This document shows, piece by piece, positions 28,866 to 42,525 of a DNA stretch of 64,000 nucleotides. The notes below the pieces were generated by a model. That model saw only the letters and a list, made by a program, of their open reading frames with translations. It made no database searches and had not been told where the DNA came from. Numbering within the stretch: position 1 is the stretch's first letter; each line of letters opens with the position of its first letter. Position numbers and translations under genes: made by a program. Source of the stretch: Pseudomonas iranensis (GTDB taxonomy: Bacteria > Pseudomonadota > Gammaproteobacteria > Pseudomonadales > Pseudomonadaceae); the NCBI RefSeq assembly GCF_014268585.2, contig NZ_CP077092.1, forward strand, positions 5,369,501 to 5,433,500. Direction: 5' to 3'.

Positions 28866-30719
28866 ATGCTCAAACGCCTTGCCTGGCTGGCGCTCTGTGT
28901 CTGCGCCCCGCTGTCCGCCGCGCCTCACATCGATCCTCAACGTTTGCAGCAACTGGCCAACGACCGCTTCTGGATTTCCCTCGGTCATTACGAAACCGCC
29001 AAGCTCGGCGGCTGGCGCAGCTATGTCAGCGACAAGAAGTTTTTTCTCGCCGCCGATGGCAACGAGCATCCGGACCGCGAACTGGCCGCCACCGTGCAGG
29101 CGCTGTACGCCCCGGCCAGCCTCGGCGAGCAACACGCACAATGCGTATACCCGGCGCGTACACGCTGGCTGAAAGCGCAGCTCAATCTCGCCGACCTGCC
29201 AGCACCCGAATGCGCCGAATACAAGCAATGGTTCAAGGACGTCTCGCCGCACAGCGCGGTGATGATTTTCCCGGCCGCCTACCTCAACAGTCCTTCGTCG
29301 ATGTTCGGCCACACCCTGTTGCGCATCGATCAGGCCGATGTACAAGCCGACAAGACTTCGCTGCTCAGCTACGCGATCAACTTCGGCGCCTATATCGAAG
29401 GCTCCGACAACAGCATTCTCTACGCCTGGAAAGGCTTGATGGGCGGCTATCCGGGGCTGTTTGCGCTGGTGCCGTATCAGGAAAAACTCTCGGAATACCG
29501 CAGCCTGGAAAACCGTGACCTGTGGGAATACCGCCTCAACCTGACCCAGGAAGAAACCGCACGCATGGTCGAACATGTGTGGGAGCTCAAGCAGATCCAG
29601 TTCGACTATTTCTTCTTCGACGAAAACTGCTCTTATCGCTTGCTGGAATTGCTGCAAGTGGCGCGGCCGAGCCTGCGCCTGACCGAACAATTCCCGCTGA
29701 CCGCGATCCCGACCGACACCGTCAAAGCGGTGAAAGAGGCCGGGTTGGTCGAGCACATCGAATATCGCCCGTCCCGCGAACGTGAGCTGCTCAGCCGCGC
29801 CGAGCCGTTGAGCGATGATGAACAGCAATGGGTGCTGAAAGTCAGCGCCGATCAAAAAGTCCTGCAAGAGCCAACGTTCAAAGCCCTGCCGCGCGCACGT
29901 CAGGCGCTGATCGTCGACGCCGCCTATCGTCTGGAGCGCTACCGCGCCAACGGTCAGGAGCGCGACCCGCAACGAGCGCAGCGCAGTTTCGAACTGCTGC
30001 GGGCGATCAACAAGAACCCGGCGCCGGAGCTGGAAATTCCGCAACCCGGTCTGCCCGAAGATGGCCACGAGTCCCGCACCTGGCAGGCCGGCCTCGGTAC
30101 GCGCGGCGATCGCGCGTTCGGCGAATATGGCCTGCGCATGGCTTATCACGACCTCAATGACAACGCCGAAAGCTTCCCCCTCGGCGCGCAGATCGAGATC
30201 CTGCAACTGAAGCTGCGCCAGTACGAAGGCAATGACTGGCAGTTGCAGCAACTGGATCTGGCGACCATTCGCTCGCTGACACCGCGCAACGAGCTGCTGC
30301 AACCATTGTCGTGGCAAGTCACCGGTGGCCTTGAGCGGGTGCCGGGAAAGCATGACGACGAAACGCTGGTCAGCCATGTCAACGGTGGCGGCGGCGGCAC
30401 GTGGCAGTTGGGCGAAGACGTGCTCGGCTTCGCGCTGGGCACGGTGCGCGTGGAACACAACAACGACTTCGCCGAGTTTGTTTCCCCGGCCGGTGGCTTC
30501 AATACCGGCGTGCTGTGGAAAAACCCGCTGGGCAATCTGAGCCTGGAAGCCAAGGGCGACTACTTCTTCAACGGCGAAGTACGCCGCAGCCTGAGCCTGA
30601 ATCAGCAGTGGGAGCTGTCGCGCAACCTCGGTTTGCGCCTGAGCGCTCAACGCGAATTCAGCCAACTTGCCAGCCCGGAAACAGAAGTCATGCTTGAAGT
30701 GAAGTGGTATCACTACTGA
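28866..30719 (+). CDS. DUF4105 envelope protein
   Basis: 617 residues. The start chosen is ATG 28866 (MLKRLAWLALCVCAPLSAAPH, a signal peptide cut near SAA); a TTG at 28857 adds three residues. The central DUF4105 core has SPSSMFGHTLLRID, LSYAINFGAY, LWEYRLNLTQEE and FFFDENCSYRLLELL, which carry His, Glu, Asn and Cys in a papain-like pattern. The last 250 residues look like repeated beta strands ending in EVMLEVKWYHY, as in an outer-membrane barrel with a terminal aromatic. An envelope hydrolase role is inference. It follows the DUF3015 terminator. Confidence 0.85.
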   Translation: MLKRLAWLALCVCAPLSAAPHIDPQRLQQLANDRFWISLGHYETAKLGGWRSYVSDKKFFLAADGNEHPDRELAATVQALYAPASLGEQHAQCVYPARTRWLKAQLNLADLPAPECAEYKQWFKDVSPHSAVMIFPAAYLNSPSSMFGHTLLRIDQADVQADKTSLLSYAINFGAYIEGSDNSILYAWKGLMGGYPGLFALVPYQEKLSEYRSLENRDLWEYRLNLTQEETARMVEHVWELKQIQFDYFFFDENCSYRLLELLQVARPSLRLTEQFPLTAIPTDTVKAVKEAGLVEHIEYRPSRERELLSRAEPLSDDEQQWVLKVSADQKVLQEPTFKALPRARQALIVDAAYRLERYRANGQERDPQRAQRSFELLRAINKNPAPELEIPQPGLPEDGHESRTWQAGLGTRGDRAFGEYGLRMAYHDLNDNAESFPLGAQIEILQLKLRQYEGNDWQLQQLDLATIRSLTPRNELLQPLSWQVTGGLERVPGKHDDETLVSHVNGGGGGTWQLGEDVLGFALGTVRVEHNNDFAEFVSPAGGFNTGVLWKNPLGNLSLEAKGDYFFNGEVRRSLSLNQQWELSRNLGLRLSAQREFSQLASPETEVMLEVKWYHY

Positions 30720-30742
30720 TCCCCGCACACAGCACAAACCAA

Positions 30743-30832
30743 TGTGGGAGCGAGCCTGCTCGCGAAAACGGTGGGTCAGACAATAGTAGTGTTGCCTGAC
30801 ACGACGCCTTCGCGAGCAGGCTCGCTCCCACA
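30743..30832. repeat. REP doublet 5 (GTGGGAG first)
   Basis: Two standard inverted elements, 90 bp overall. It starts 23 bp after the DUF4105 stop. The spacer (GTTGCCTGACACGACGCC) is a diverged form of the shared TTGACTGACAC spacer. Confidence 0.9.
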
Positions 30833-30938
30833 GGGGCTTTGTGGTGTGCAATGGATTTTTCACAGGCCTTCGACAGCCGCCTCATGAATCCCCTTCTAGA
30901 CTTTCCTTATGAGCCGAGTATCGGCGCGGGAGAGTGCG

Positions 30939-31295
30939 ATGTGGCGGTGCGTGGGGTTGTTGGGTGTTGTATTGGCGCTGGGCGGTTGCCAGACCACCCA
31001 TGAAGACTTGGTTGCCAAGGGTTATCCACCGGCCTTCGCCGACGGCTTCGATGACGGTTGCATCAGCGGCCGGCAAGCGGCGGGCTCGATCAGCGGCGAG
31101 TTTCGCAAGAACGTGCCGCGCTATCTCAAGGATCAGCAATACGCCGACGGCTGGGTCGACGGCTTCCGCCAATGTCAGGCGATGCTGGAAAACAGGGATC
31201 GCGAGCAATATCGTAACGAACATTGGGACGAACGCGAACGCGCCTGGCAGCAGCAGAAGGACCAGGACGTCGGGCGGGCTTATCGCTCGCAATAG
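30939..31295 (+). CDS. Small predicted lipoprotein
   Basis: 118 residues from MWRCVGLLGVVLALGGC; the lipobox LALGGC places acylated Cys at residue 17, followed by Gln (outer-membrane type). The ATG at 30939 has GGGAGAG upstream; the in-frame ATG at 30909 would put ten extra residues before the signal peptide. The mature part is charged with GFDDGCISGRQAAG and ADGWVDGFRQCQ, two similar D/G-Cys motifs with one Cys each that could bond. No known function; conserved in pseudomonads by position as far as I recall (PA4580-like). Confidence 0.78.
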   Translation: MWRCVGLLGVVLALGGCQTTHEDLVAKGYPPAFADGFDDGCISGRQAAGSISGEFRKNVPRYLKDQQYADGWVDGFRQCQAMLENRDREQYRNEHWDERERAWQQQKDQDVGRAYRSQ

Positions 31296-31365
31296 GTCGT
31301 TTGCAGACATCCGTTGAAACCAAATGCCGGCAACCATGGCCCAAATCCTTTAACAGGAGGACTTC

Positions 31366-33287
<1,922 letters not shown>

Positions 33288-33395
33288 TTATGAAATTAAA
33301 TGGTGCACAGGATATAAATCCGAGGGGGTTTTGATCCGTTTTTGCACCTGAGTGGGGAGCACAGATTCAAGACTTGCACCAACAGTTACACCGTC

Positions 33396-33461
33396 TTCGC
33401 GAGCAGGCTCGCTCCCACATTTGGAATGCGTTACCCCTGTGGGAGCGAGCCTGCTCGCGAA
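33396..33461. repeat. REP doublet 6 (TTCGCG first, short spacer)
   Basis: TTCGCGAGCAGGCTCGCTCCCACA precedes TGTGGGAGCGAGCCTGCTCGCGAA, the reverse order of doublets 1-5, with only about 18 bp between (TTTGGAATGCGTTACCCC). Confidence 0.9.
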
Positions 33462-33494
33462 TCGCCGCGCCTGGGTTGACTGAAAAACTCAGGC

Positions 33495-33519
33495 AAAAAA
33501 ACGGAGCCCGAAGGCTCCG
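33495..33519 (-). terminator. Intrinsic terminator of ettA
   Basis: Minus strand CGGAGCC - TTCG - GGCTCCG then TTTTTTT: 7-bp stem, UUCG loop, seven T, 25 bp after the ettA stop. Confidence 0.9.
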
Positions 33520-33543
33520 CTCTCTCATGCAACCAACCCGATA

Positions 33544-35208
<1,665 letters not shown>

Positions 35209-35495
35209 GGAGAACCTTGGGTCAGTGACAGATGAATGATTGGAGCGCAGGCGATGCCTGGCCAGACTGTGCGCGTCGTTCACTTGATCGCGATCAATGC
35301 GTGCGCGCTGGAAAAAGTCTGATTGTAGGGGCTGGAACGCCCCCGGTCTAACCGGCAAAGCTACCTTAATGCTGGAAGGCAGTCCAGCCGAGAGGGGCTG
35401 GCACTTAGCCACGAGTCAAGGCATGCTAGCCGCCCTTCGGGCGTCCGGCTTATAGTGCACGTCGCGCCAGTCCAGCCAAATCGCAGGATCACAGC

Positions 35496-38400
35496 TTGAC
35501 CAATGTCACTCCGCCAGCCTCTGTGAGCAGCACCCCACCGGCGCCCGGCTCGCCCCTGCGCGGGACATTGAAGGGGGCGCTGGCCACCCTCGTGCTGTTA
35601 TTGCTCGCGTTGCTGTTCTGGCAACTGCTCGATCAATTGCGCGAAACCCAGAAAAATCAGCGCCAATACACCATCGACTACACCGCCGACCTCGCCGCTC
35701 AGGTCAGCCTGAACATGGCGCTGAACGCGCAAATCGCCCTCAATCTGCTACCGATCGTCGAACAACCGCAAACCGCCGACGAACAGCAGATGCTCCTGCG
35801 CAAGTTGCAGCGTTCGCTGCCCGATCTGCGCAGCATGGCCCTGCTCTCGCCCTCCGGCCGGATCATCAGCGACAGCGCCACCGACAGTTCCGACGCCGAT
35901 TACCTGACTGAACTGGTGCGCCGCAGCCGTGCCCAGGCGCATTACTTCAGCAATGCCGATGACGGCTCGGTGGTGCATCTACTACTGCATCAGGCCAGCG
36001 GCAGCAGTCGCGGTTACTGGGCCTTGCGCCTGACGCCAACCTTCTTCGACTCGCTGACCAAACAGGACGCCACCGCCCTGCGCCCGTTGTGGCTGGTGGA
36101 AAACCGCCTCAATCACCAGATCATCAGCCGCGAAGCAGGGCTGCCCTCGACCAAGGCTGGCGGGCTGACGCCCGACGATGTCGCCAACACCGTGCTGACC
36201 GTGCCGCTGAGCAGCAGCGATTGGCAACTGCGCGGGCTGTTCGACCGCCAGCGCGTCCTTGAAGAGTTGCTGCCAGCGTTCATCGGCAAATGCCTGCTCG
36301 GCCTGGCGTTTTCGATGTTGCCGGTGATCGCGCTGCTGAACATGCGTCGGCGTCAGCGCCAGGTGCATGAAGGCCGGCGGCGTTATCAGGATATTTTCGA
36401 AGGCACCGGCGTGGCCTTGTGCGTACTCGACCTGTCCGGCCTCAAGCAGATGTTCGAGAAGGCGCAGATTCAGACCAGCGACCAGCTCAAGGCCTGGCTC
36501 GACCAACCGCAGCAGCGCCAGCAGTTGCTCGCGGAAATGCGCGTCACCGAAGTCAACCAGGTCGCCCTGCAACTGCTCGATGTGCACTCCTGCGACGATG
36601 CCTGGCAACTGCTGATCGATGGCCAGCGCCGTCCGCAGTGCGCGATCGGTCAGCAGATCCTCGACGCCGTCCTGCAGCAGCAGAAACAGCTGGAACTGGA
36701 AATCAAACTGCCCAACAGCAACGGTCGCGACCAGCATCTGTGGATGGTTTTGCGCCTGCCGAGCGAGCAGCACGACTATAAAGCGGTGATCCTCAGCATC
36801 AACGACATCACCAGCCGCAAGCTGATCGAACTGTCGCTGCTGGAGCGTGAAGGCTTCTGGTCGGACGTGGTGCGCACCGTGCCCGATCATCTGTATGTGC
36901 AGGACGTGATCAGCCAGCGGATGATTTTCAGCAACCACCACCTCGGCCAGACCCTGGGCTACAACCGCACCGAACTGCATCAGATGGGCGAGTACTTCTG
37001 GGAAATCCTCCTGCACCCGGAAGATGCCGACTATTACCATCGCTCGCGGCAGTTGCAGCGTCACGCCGGTTACAGCCAGTTGTTGCAATGCCAATTGCGC
37101 TTCCGTCATCGCGACGGCAAGTGGCGGCGCTTCGACATCCGTGAACAGGCGCTGGCGCGGGACAAGCATGATCAGGTCACGCGGATCATCGGCGTGGCCA
37201 AGGACATCACCGAACAGATCGAGGCCAGTGAATCGCTGCGTGACAGCGAGCAGCGTTACCGCATGCTCGCCGAAAGCATCAGCGACGTGATTTTCTCCAC
37301 CGACAGCAAGCTCTCGCTGAACTATGTCAGCCCGTCGGTGCAGGCCGTGCTCGGTTACAACGCCGACTGGATTTTCCAGAACGGCTGGCAATCGACCATC
37401 GCCAATCCGAGCCAACTGAACGGCATTCATGTGCTGATGGACCGCGTCAGCAAAGCGCTGGACAAGCCCGAGCAACTGGCATTGCTGCGCAGTCAGGTGC
37501 AAACGCAGCTGTTCCTCTTCGATTGCCTGCGCGCCGACGGTCGCAAGATTCCGATCGAACTGCGCCTGGTGCTGGTGTGGGACGAACACGGCGCGTTCGA
37601 AGGCGTGCTCGGCGTCGGTCGCGATATCAGCCAGCAGCGCCGTGCCGAAAAAGATTTGCGCATGGCCGCCACGGTATTCGAGCACTCGACTTCGGCGATC
37701 CTGATCACCGATCCGGCCGGCTACATCGTCCAGGCCAACGAAGCGTTCAGTCGGGTCAGCGGCTACAGCGTCGGCGAAGTGCTCGACCAGTTGCCGAACA
37801 TGCTCACTGTCGACGAGCAGCAGGACGCGCACTTGCGCTACGTGCTCAAGCAGTTGCACGAGCACAGCACCTGGGAAGGCGAAGTGTGGATGAAGCGCCG
37901 TAACGGCGAACATTACCCGGCGTGGGTCGGCATTACTGCCGTGCTCGACGATGAGGGCGATCTGGCCAGTTACGTGTGTTTCTTCAGCGACATCAGCGAG
38001 CGTAAGGCCAGCGAGCAGCGCATCCACCGCCTCGCCTATTACGACGCCCTCACCCACCTGCCGAACCGCACGCTGTTCCAGGATCGTCTGCACACCGCGC
38101 TGCAAGCGGCCGAACGGCAGAAGTCGTGGGTGGTGCTGATGTTCCTTGACCTCGACCGTTTCAAACCGATCAACGACTCTTTGGGCCACGCCGCCGGCGA
38201 CCGCATGCTCAAGGACATGGCCACGCGCCTGCTGGCCTGCGTCGATGACGATGACACCGTGGCGCGCATGGGCGGCGACGAATTCACCTTGCTGTTGCAG
38301 CATCGCTCCAATCGCGAACTGGCGCTGAACCGGGCAATTCACGTGGCCGAGCAGATTCTCGCCAGCCTGGTGCGGCCGTTCGTGCTCGAGGGGCGCGAGT

Positions 38401-39344
38401 TTTTCGTCACCGCCAGTATCGGCATCGCCCTGAGTCCGCAGGACGGCAACGAACTCAGCCAGTTGATGAAAAACGCCGACACGGCGATGTATCACGCCAA
38501 GGAACGCGGCAAGAACAACTTCCAGTTCTATCAGGCCGACATGAACGCCAGTGCGCTGGAGCGTCTGGAACTGGAAAGCGATCTGCGCCATGCGCTGGAG
38601 CAGAACGAATTCGTCCTGTATTACCAGCCGCAGTTCAGTGGCGACGGCAAGCGCCTGACCGGCGCCGAAGCGCTGCTGCGCTGGCGCCATCCGCGTCGCG
38701 GGCTGGTGCCGCCGGGGGATTTCATTCCGGTGCTGGAAGAGCTCGGCCTGGTGGTGGACGTTGGCGACTGGGTCATCAGCGAGGCCTGTCGACAGCTGAA
38801 AACCTGGCACCAGCAACGGGTGCGGGTGCCGAAGGTGTCGGTGAACATTTCCGCACGGCAGTTCTCCGACGGCCAGTTGGGCACGCGAATCGCGACGATC
38901 CTGCGCGAAACCGGCCTGCCGCCGGCGTGTCTGGAGCTGGAACTGACCGAAAGCATCCTGATGCGCGAAGTCAGCGAGGCGATGCAGATTCTTGCCGGGC
39001 TGAAAAACCTCGGCCTGAGCATCGCGGTCGACGACTTCGGCACCGGTTATTCATCGCTGAACTACCTCAAGCAATTCCCGATCGACGTGCTGAAGATCGA
39101 CCGTACTTTCGTCGACGGCCTGCCGTCCGGCGAGCAGGACGCGCAGATCGCCAGGGCGATCATCGCCATGGCTCACAGCCTGAATCTTGCGGTGATTGCC
39201 GAGGGTGTGGAGACCCACGAGCAACTGGACTTCCTGCGTGAGCATGGCTGCGATGAGGTGCAGGGATATCTGTTCGGCCGGCCAATGCCGGCGGGGCGGT
39301 TTGAAGCGCAGTTCTGTAACGATGCGCTGTTCATGTTCGACTGA
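35496..39344 (+). CDS. morA: MorA-like membrane GGDEF-EAL protein with PAS domains
   Basis: 1282 residues. TM helix at about 27-47 ([17 protein letters not shown]), a periplasmic sensor of about 215 residues, then a second TM near 265-285 ([15 protein letters not shown]). Several PAS/PAC units follow (for example near 450-570, 580-720, 720-840). GGDEF is intact ([11 protein letters not shown], about 925) and EAL is intact ([11 protein letters not shown], about 1055), with [10 protein letters not shown] and EGVET, so both diguanylate cyclase and phosphodiesterase activity are possible. It precedes glyA as MorA (PA4601) does in P. aeruginosa, where it affects flagella and biofilm. The start is TTG at 35496; no in-frame ATG is close. 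Confidence 0.88.
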   Translation: MTNVTPPASVSSTPPAPGSPLRGTLKGALATLVLLLLALLFWQLLDQLRETQKNQRQYTIDYTADLAAQVSLNMALNAQIALNLLPIVEQPQTADEQQMLLRKLQRSLPDLRSMALLSPSGRIISDSATDSSDADYLTELVRRSRAQAHYFSNADDGSVVHLLLHQASGSSRGYWALRLTPTFFDSLTKQDATALRPLWLVENRLNHQIISREAGLPSTKAGGLTPDDVANTVLTVPLSSSDWQLRGLFDRQRVLEELLPAFIGKCLLGLAFSMLPVIALLNMRRRQRQVHEGRRRYQDIFEGTGVALCVLDLSGLKQMFEKAQIQTSDQLKAWLDQPQQRQQLLAEMRVTEVNQVALQLLDVHSCDDAWQLLIDGQRRPQCAIGQQILDAVLQQQKQLELEIKLPNSNGRDQHLWMVLRLPSEQHDYKAVILSINDITSRKLIELSLLEREGFWSDVVRTVPDHLYVQDVISQRMIFSNHHLGQTLGYNRTELHQMGEYFWEILLHPEDADYYHRSRQLQRHAGYSQLLQCQLRFRHRDGKWRRFDIREQALARDKHDQVTRIIGVAKDITEQIEASESLRDSEQRYRMLAESISDVIFSTDSKLSLNYVSPSVQAVLGYNADWIFQNGWQSTIANPSQLNGIHVLMDRVSKALDKPEQLALLRSQVQTQLFLFDCLRADGRKIPIELRLVLVWDEHGAFEGVLGVGRDISQQRRAEKDLRMAATVFEHSTSAILITDPAGYIVQANEAFSRVSGYSVGEVLDQLPNMLTVDEQQDAHLRYVLKQLHEHSTWEGEVWMKRRNGEHYPAWVGITAVLDDEGDLASYVCFFSDISERKASEQRIHRLAYYDALTHLPNRTLFQDRLHTALQAAERQKSWVVLMFLDLDRFKPINDSLGHAAGDRMLKDMATRLLACVDDDDTVARMGGDEFTLLLQHRSNRELALNRAIHVAEQILASLVRPFVLEGREFFVTASIGIALSPQDGNELSQLMKNADTAMYHAKERGKNNFQFYQADMNASALERLELESDLRHALEQNEFVLYYQPQFSGDGKRLTGAEALLRWRHPRRGLVPPGDFIPVLEELGLVVDVGDWVISEACRQLKTWHQQRVRVPKVSVNISARQFSDGQLGTRIATILRETGLPPACLELELTESILMREVSEAMQILAGLKNLGLSIAVDDFGTGYSSLNYLKQFPIDVLKIDRTFVDGLPSGEQDAQIARAIIAMAHSLNLAVIAEGVETHEQLDFLREHGCDEVQGYLFGRPMPAGRFEAQFCNDALFMFD

Positions 39345-39361
39345 AGATCTGCGGCGCGGCC

Positions 39362-39444
39362 TTCGCGAGCAGGCTCGCTCCCACATTTGAGATGCATTCC
39401 CTTGCTGCAATGCATTCTCCTGTGGGAGCGAGCCTGCTCGCGAA
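39362..39444. repeat. REP doublet 7 (TTCGCG first)
   Basis: Inverted pair in the same order as doublet 6; the spacer contains ATGCATTCCCTTGCTGCAATGCATT, itself an inverted repeat of ATGCATT. It lies 17 bp after morA and ahead of the glyA promoter. Confidence 0.9.
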
Positions 39445-39510
39445 GGGGCCGGCAAAAGCACCGCACATCTGTCATGAACGCCACTTGTCTGCGACATGAC
39501 GTCGTTTCAT

Positions 39511-39539
39511 ATGTCATCCAAAAGCGGTTGGGTTAGAAT
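39511..39539 (+). promoter_or_regulatory. Possible glyA promoter
   Basis: ATGTCA at 39511-39516 and TAGAAT at 39534-39539 with a 17-bp spacer, 37 bp upstream of the start codon. The -35 overlaps an imperfect palindrome (ATGACGTCGTTTCATATGTCAT, 39497-39515 region) that could be an operator. Confidence 0.45.
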
Positions 39540-39575
39540 GCCCCCCTTTTCTGCCCCCGATCCTTGAGGACCGCC

Positions 39576-40829
39576 ATGTTCAGCCGTGATTTGACTATTG
39601 CCAAGTACGACGCCGACCTTTTTGCCGCCATGGAGCAAGAAGCTCAGCGTCAGGAAGAACACATTGAGCTGATCGCTTCGGAAAACTACACCAGCCCAGC
39701 GGTGATGGAAGCTCAAGGCTCGGTCCTGACCAACAAGTACGCCGAAGGCTATCCGGGCAAGCGTTACTACGGTGGTTGCGAATACGTGGACGTGGTTGAA
39801 CAACTGGCCATCGACCGCGCCAAGGAACTGTTCGGCGCCGATTACGCCAACGTTCAGCCGCACGCCGGTTCCCAGGCCAACGCCGCTGTTTACCTGGCTC
39901 TGCTGCAAGGTGGCGACACCATTCTGGGCATGAGCCTGGCCCACGGTGGTCACCTGACCCACGGCGCCAGCGTTTCCTCCTCGGGCAAGCTGTACAACGC
40001 CGTTCAATACGGTATCGATGCCAACGGCCTGATCGACTACGACGAAGTCGAGCGCCTGGCGGTCGAGCACAAGCCGAAAATGATCGTTGCCGGTTTCTCG
40101 GCCTACTCGCAGATTCTCGACTTCCCGCGCTTCCGCGAAATCGCTGACAAGGTCGGCGCTTACCTGTTCGTCGACATGGCTCACGTCGCTGGTCTGGTTG
40201 CCGCTGGTGTCTATCCGAACCCGGTGCCGTTCGCTGACGTCGTGACCACCACCACGCACAAGACCCTGCGCGGTCCACGTGGCGGTCTGATCCTGGCTCG
40301 CGCCAACGCCGAGATCGAGAAGAAGCTCAACTCCGCAGTATTCCCGGGCGCCCAGGGTGGTCCGCTGGAGCACGTGATCGCCGCCAAGGCAATCTGCTTC
40401 AAGGAAGCGCTGCAGCCAGAGTTCAAGGCTTACCAGGAACAAGTGGTGAAGAATGCTCAGGCCATGGCCGAAGTGTTCATCGCGCGCGGTTTCGACGTAG
40501 TATCCGGCGGTACCAAGAACCACCTGTTCCTGCTGTCGCTGATCAAGCAGGACATCTCCGGTAAAGACGCCGACGCCGCTCTGGGCAAAGCGTTCATCAC
40601 CGTGAACAAGAACTCCGTGCCTAACGATCCACGCTCGCCGTTCGTTACCTCCGGCCTGCGCTTCGGTACTCCGGCTGTGACCACCCGCGGTTTCAAAGAG
40701 GCCGAGTGCAAAGAGCTGGCTGGCTGGATCTGCGACATCCTGGCTGACCTGAACAACGAAGCGGTGATCGACGCCGTTCGCGAGAAAGTCAAAGCCATCT
40801 GCAAGAAACTGCCGGTGTACGGCGCTTGA
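39576..40829 (+). CDS. glyA: Serine hydroxymethyltransferase
   Basis: 417 residues from [19 protein letters not shown] (ATG 39576, TGAGGA upstream). The PLP lysine lies in [15 protein letters not shown] near residue 229; [14 protein letters not shown] is the N-terminal active-site motif. It converts serine and tetrahydrofolate to glycine and methylene-THF, the main one-carbon source. The frame is open back to 39564 only. The codon choice is cleaner than that of its neighbours, as expected for a strongly expressed gene. A strong terminator follows. Confidence 0.98.
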   Translation: MFSRDLTIAKYDADLFAAMEQEAQRQEEHIELIASENYTSPAVMEAQGSVLTNKYAEGYPGKRYYGGCEYVDVVEQLAIDRAKELFGADYANVQPHAGSQANAAVYLALLQGGDTILGMSLAHGGHLTHGASVSSSGKLYNAVQYGIDANGLIDYDEVERLAVEHKPKMIVAGFSAYSQILDFPRFREIADKVGAYLFVDMAHVAGLVAAGVYPNPVPFADVVTTTTHKTLRGPRGGLILARANAEIEKKLNSAVFPGAQGGPLEHVIAAKAICFKEALQPEFKAYQEQVVKNAQAMAEVFIARGFDVVSGGTKNHLFLLSLIKQDISGKDADAALGKAFITVNKNSVPNDPRSPFVTSGLRFGTPAVTTRGFKEAECKELAGWICDILADLNNEAVIDAVREKVKAICKKLPVYGA

Positions 40830-40852
40830 TGCGACGTTAAACCCGCAGCATG

Positions 40853-40885
40853 AAAAACCGGCCAGGTAATTGGCCGGTTTTTTTT
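40853..40885 (+). terminator. Intrinsic terminator of glyA
   Basis: AAAAACCGGCCA - GGTAAT - TGGCCGGTTTTTTTT: 7-bp GC core extended by A-T pairs, eight T. It lies 23 bp after the glyA stop. Confidence 0.93.
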
Positions 40886-40901
40886 CGCCTGCAATTCACC
40901 T

Positions 40902-40983
40902 GTAGGAGCTGCCGAAGGCTGCGATCTTTTGATCTGGATTTTAAAAACAAGATCAAAAGATCGCAGCCTTCGGCAGCTCCTAC
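40902..40983. repeat. Perfect 34-bp inverted repeat (GTAGGAGCTGCCGAAGG family)
   Basis: The left arm 40902-40935 begins GTAGGAGCTGCCGAAGGCTG and ends TTTTGATCT; the right arm 40950-40983 is its exact reverse complement; the loop is 14 bp. It is a different repeat family from the GTGGGAG REPs and from the GTGGCGAGGG units, and is common in P. fluorescens-group genomes as I recall. Confidence 0.92.
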
Positions 40984-41162
40984 GCGGCTTTGGCCGCTGG
41001 TCAGACCGGTCATGCCAATTTCATGCTTCCCCCTTGTATTCAGGAAAAACCCAAGCCTAGACTGCGCCTGCACTGGACATACCGGTAAGACCACAATAAT
41101 TAAGTCCTGAATCCGCTGCGCCACGCGTACGGCAGCCAGGACACCGACCCAGGATTCCTCCC

Positions 41163-42476
41163 ATGCTCAGATGGTGCTCGCGCTCAATCTTCCTTCAAGT
41201 GGTTCTCGGACTGATGCTCGGCATCGTCTGCGGGCTGACCCTTCCTGAATACTCCGCCCAGCTGAAACCGCTCGGCGATGGCTTCATCAAACTGATCAAG
41301 ATGCTCATTGGCCTGATCGTGTTCTGTGTGGTGGTCAGCGGCATCAGCGGCGCGGGCGATCTGAAGAAGGTCGGACGCATCGGCCTCAAGTCGGTGATCT
41401 ATTTCGAAGTGCTGACCACCATCGCTCTGGTGATCGGTCTGGTGTTCGCCTTCAGCACCGGCATTGGCAGCGGCGCGAACATTCATCTGGAGCAGCTCTC
41501 CAGCGCCGACATGGGCGACCTCGCCGAGCGCGGCCAGCACATGCACACCACCACGCAATTTCTGATGGATCTGATCCCGACCTCGGTGATCGGCGCCTTC
41601 GCTGACAACAATATTCTGCAAGTACTGCTGTTCTCGGTGCTGTTCGGCAGTGCACTGAATCTGGTCGGCGAAGCCGCTTCCGGGATTTCGCGGCTGATCA
41701 ACGAACTCAGTCACGTGATCTTCCGCATCATGGGCATGATCGTCCGGCTGGCGCCGATCGGCGTGTTCGGTGCCATCGCCTTCACTACCAGCAAATACGG
41801 CCTGGACTCGCTGCAGCACCTGGGCAGTCTGGTCGGTCTGTTCTACCTGACCTGCGTCGCCTTCGTCGCGCTGATCCTCGGTCTGGTGATGCGCGTTTCC
41901 GGCCTGCGCATGTGGCCGCTGCTCAAGTACCTGCGCGAAGAACTGCTGATCGTCATGGGCACTGCCTCTTCCGACGCCGTGCTGCCACAGATCATGCGCA
42001 AGCTCGAACACCTCGGTATTGGCAGCTCGACGGTCGGTCTGGTGATCCCGACCGGGTACTCGTTCAACCTCGACGGTTTCTCGATCTACCTGACCCTGGC
42101 CATCGTGTTCATCGCCAACGCCACCGGCACGCCACTGGCGATGACCGATTTGCTGACGATTCTGCTGGTGTCGCTGATCACCTCCAAAGGCGCCCACGGC
42201 ATTCCCGGTTCGGCGCTGGTGATTCTCGCCGCGACGCTGACGGCGATCCCGGCGATTCCTGTAGTCGGTCTGGTGCTGGTGTTGGCCGTGGACTGGTTCA
42301 TGGGCATCGGCCGCGCGCTGACCAATCTGATCGGCAACTGCGTCGCCACCGTGGCCATCGCCCGCTGGGAAAAGGACATCGATGTACAGCGCGCGAACAA
42401 GGTGCTCAACGGCGAACAGGGCTATAACTTTCAACCGCGAAAAACCGTCGCTCAGGCGGCGGCGAAAGAATTCTGA
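41163..42476 (+). CDS. DctA-family dicarboxylate/cation symporter
   Basis: 437 residues, eight to ten membrane segments, DAACS family. The substrate/cation region GLVIPTGYSFNLDGFSIYL near residue 295 is close to DctA but has Phe where DctA has Thr (NLDGTSIY). SLITSKGAHGIPGSALVIL replaces the DctA SSKGAAGVTGS block, and ARALTNLIGN-type helix (GRALTNLIGNCVATVAIA) is kept. It is therefore a DctA paralogue whose substrate may not be a simple C4-dicarboxylate. Two GntR/FCD regulators follow directly, an arrangement often seen for sugar-acid or organic-acid uptake genes. Confidence 0.82.
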   Translation: MLRWCSRSIFLQVVLGLMLGIVCGLTLPEYSAQLKPLGDGFIKLIKMLIGLIVFCVVVSGISGAGDLKKVGRIGLKSVIYFEVLTTIALVIGLVFAFSTGIGSGANIHLEQLSSADMGDLAERGQHMHTTTQFLMDLIPTSVIGAFADNNILQVLLFSVLFGSALNLVGEAASGISRLINELSHVIFRIMGMIVRLAPIGVFGAIAFTTSKYGLDSLQHLGSLVGLFYLTCVAFVALILGLVMRVSGLRMWPLLKYLREELLIVMGTASSDAVLPQIMRKLEHLGIGSSTVGLVIPTGYSFNLDGFSIYLTLAIVFIANATGTPLAMTDLLTILLVSLITSKGAHGIPGSALVILAATLTAIPAIPVVGLVLVLAVDWFMGIGRALTNLIGNCVATVAIARWEKDIDVQRANKVLNGEQGYNFQPRKTVAQAAAKEF

Positions 42477-42482
42477 ATGAGT

Positions 42483-42510
42483 GCCGTGCCTGCCAATGCG
42501 CAGGCACGGC
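42483..42510. other. 10-bp hairpin between dctA-like gene and gntR
   Basis: GCCGTGCCTG - 8 bases - CAGGCACGGC, a perfect stem starting 6 bp after the carrier stop and ending just before the GntR gene's GGGAG ribosome site. There is no T run, so it is not a standard terminator; it could be an operator, an RNA processing site or a 3' stabiliser. Confidence 0.6.
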
Positions 42511-42525
42511 GCAGGGAGCCAATAC

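Larger units (their letters stand above)
40830..41162. other. Gene-free stretch glyA to dctA-like, 333 bp
   Basis: Contains the glyA terminator (40853-40885), a perfect 34-bp inverted repeat (40902-40983) and the leader of the dctA-like gene. CACAATAATTAAG at 41091-41103 is the AT-rich part of that leader. No ORF or RNA gene was recognised. Confidence 0.65.

Noticed and set aside
28158..30863. 901-codon minus-strand frame over the DUF3015 and DUF4105 genes
   Set aside because: Runs through two genes, a terminator and a REP doublet on the other strand; amino-acid content is typical of an antisense shadow.
35982..38816. 944-codon minus-strand frame over the MorA-like gene
   Set aside because: The plus strand has recognisable PAS and GGDEF domains; the antisense product has none.
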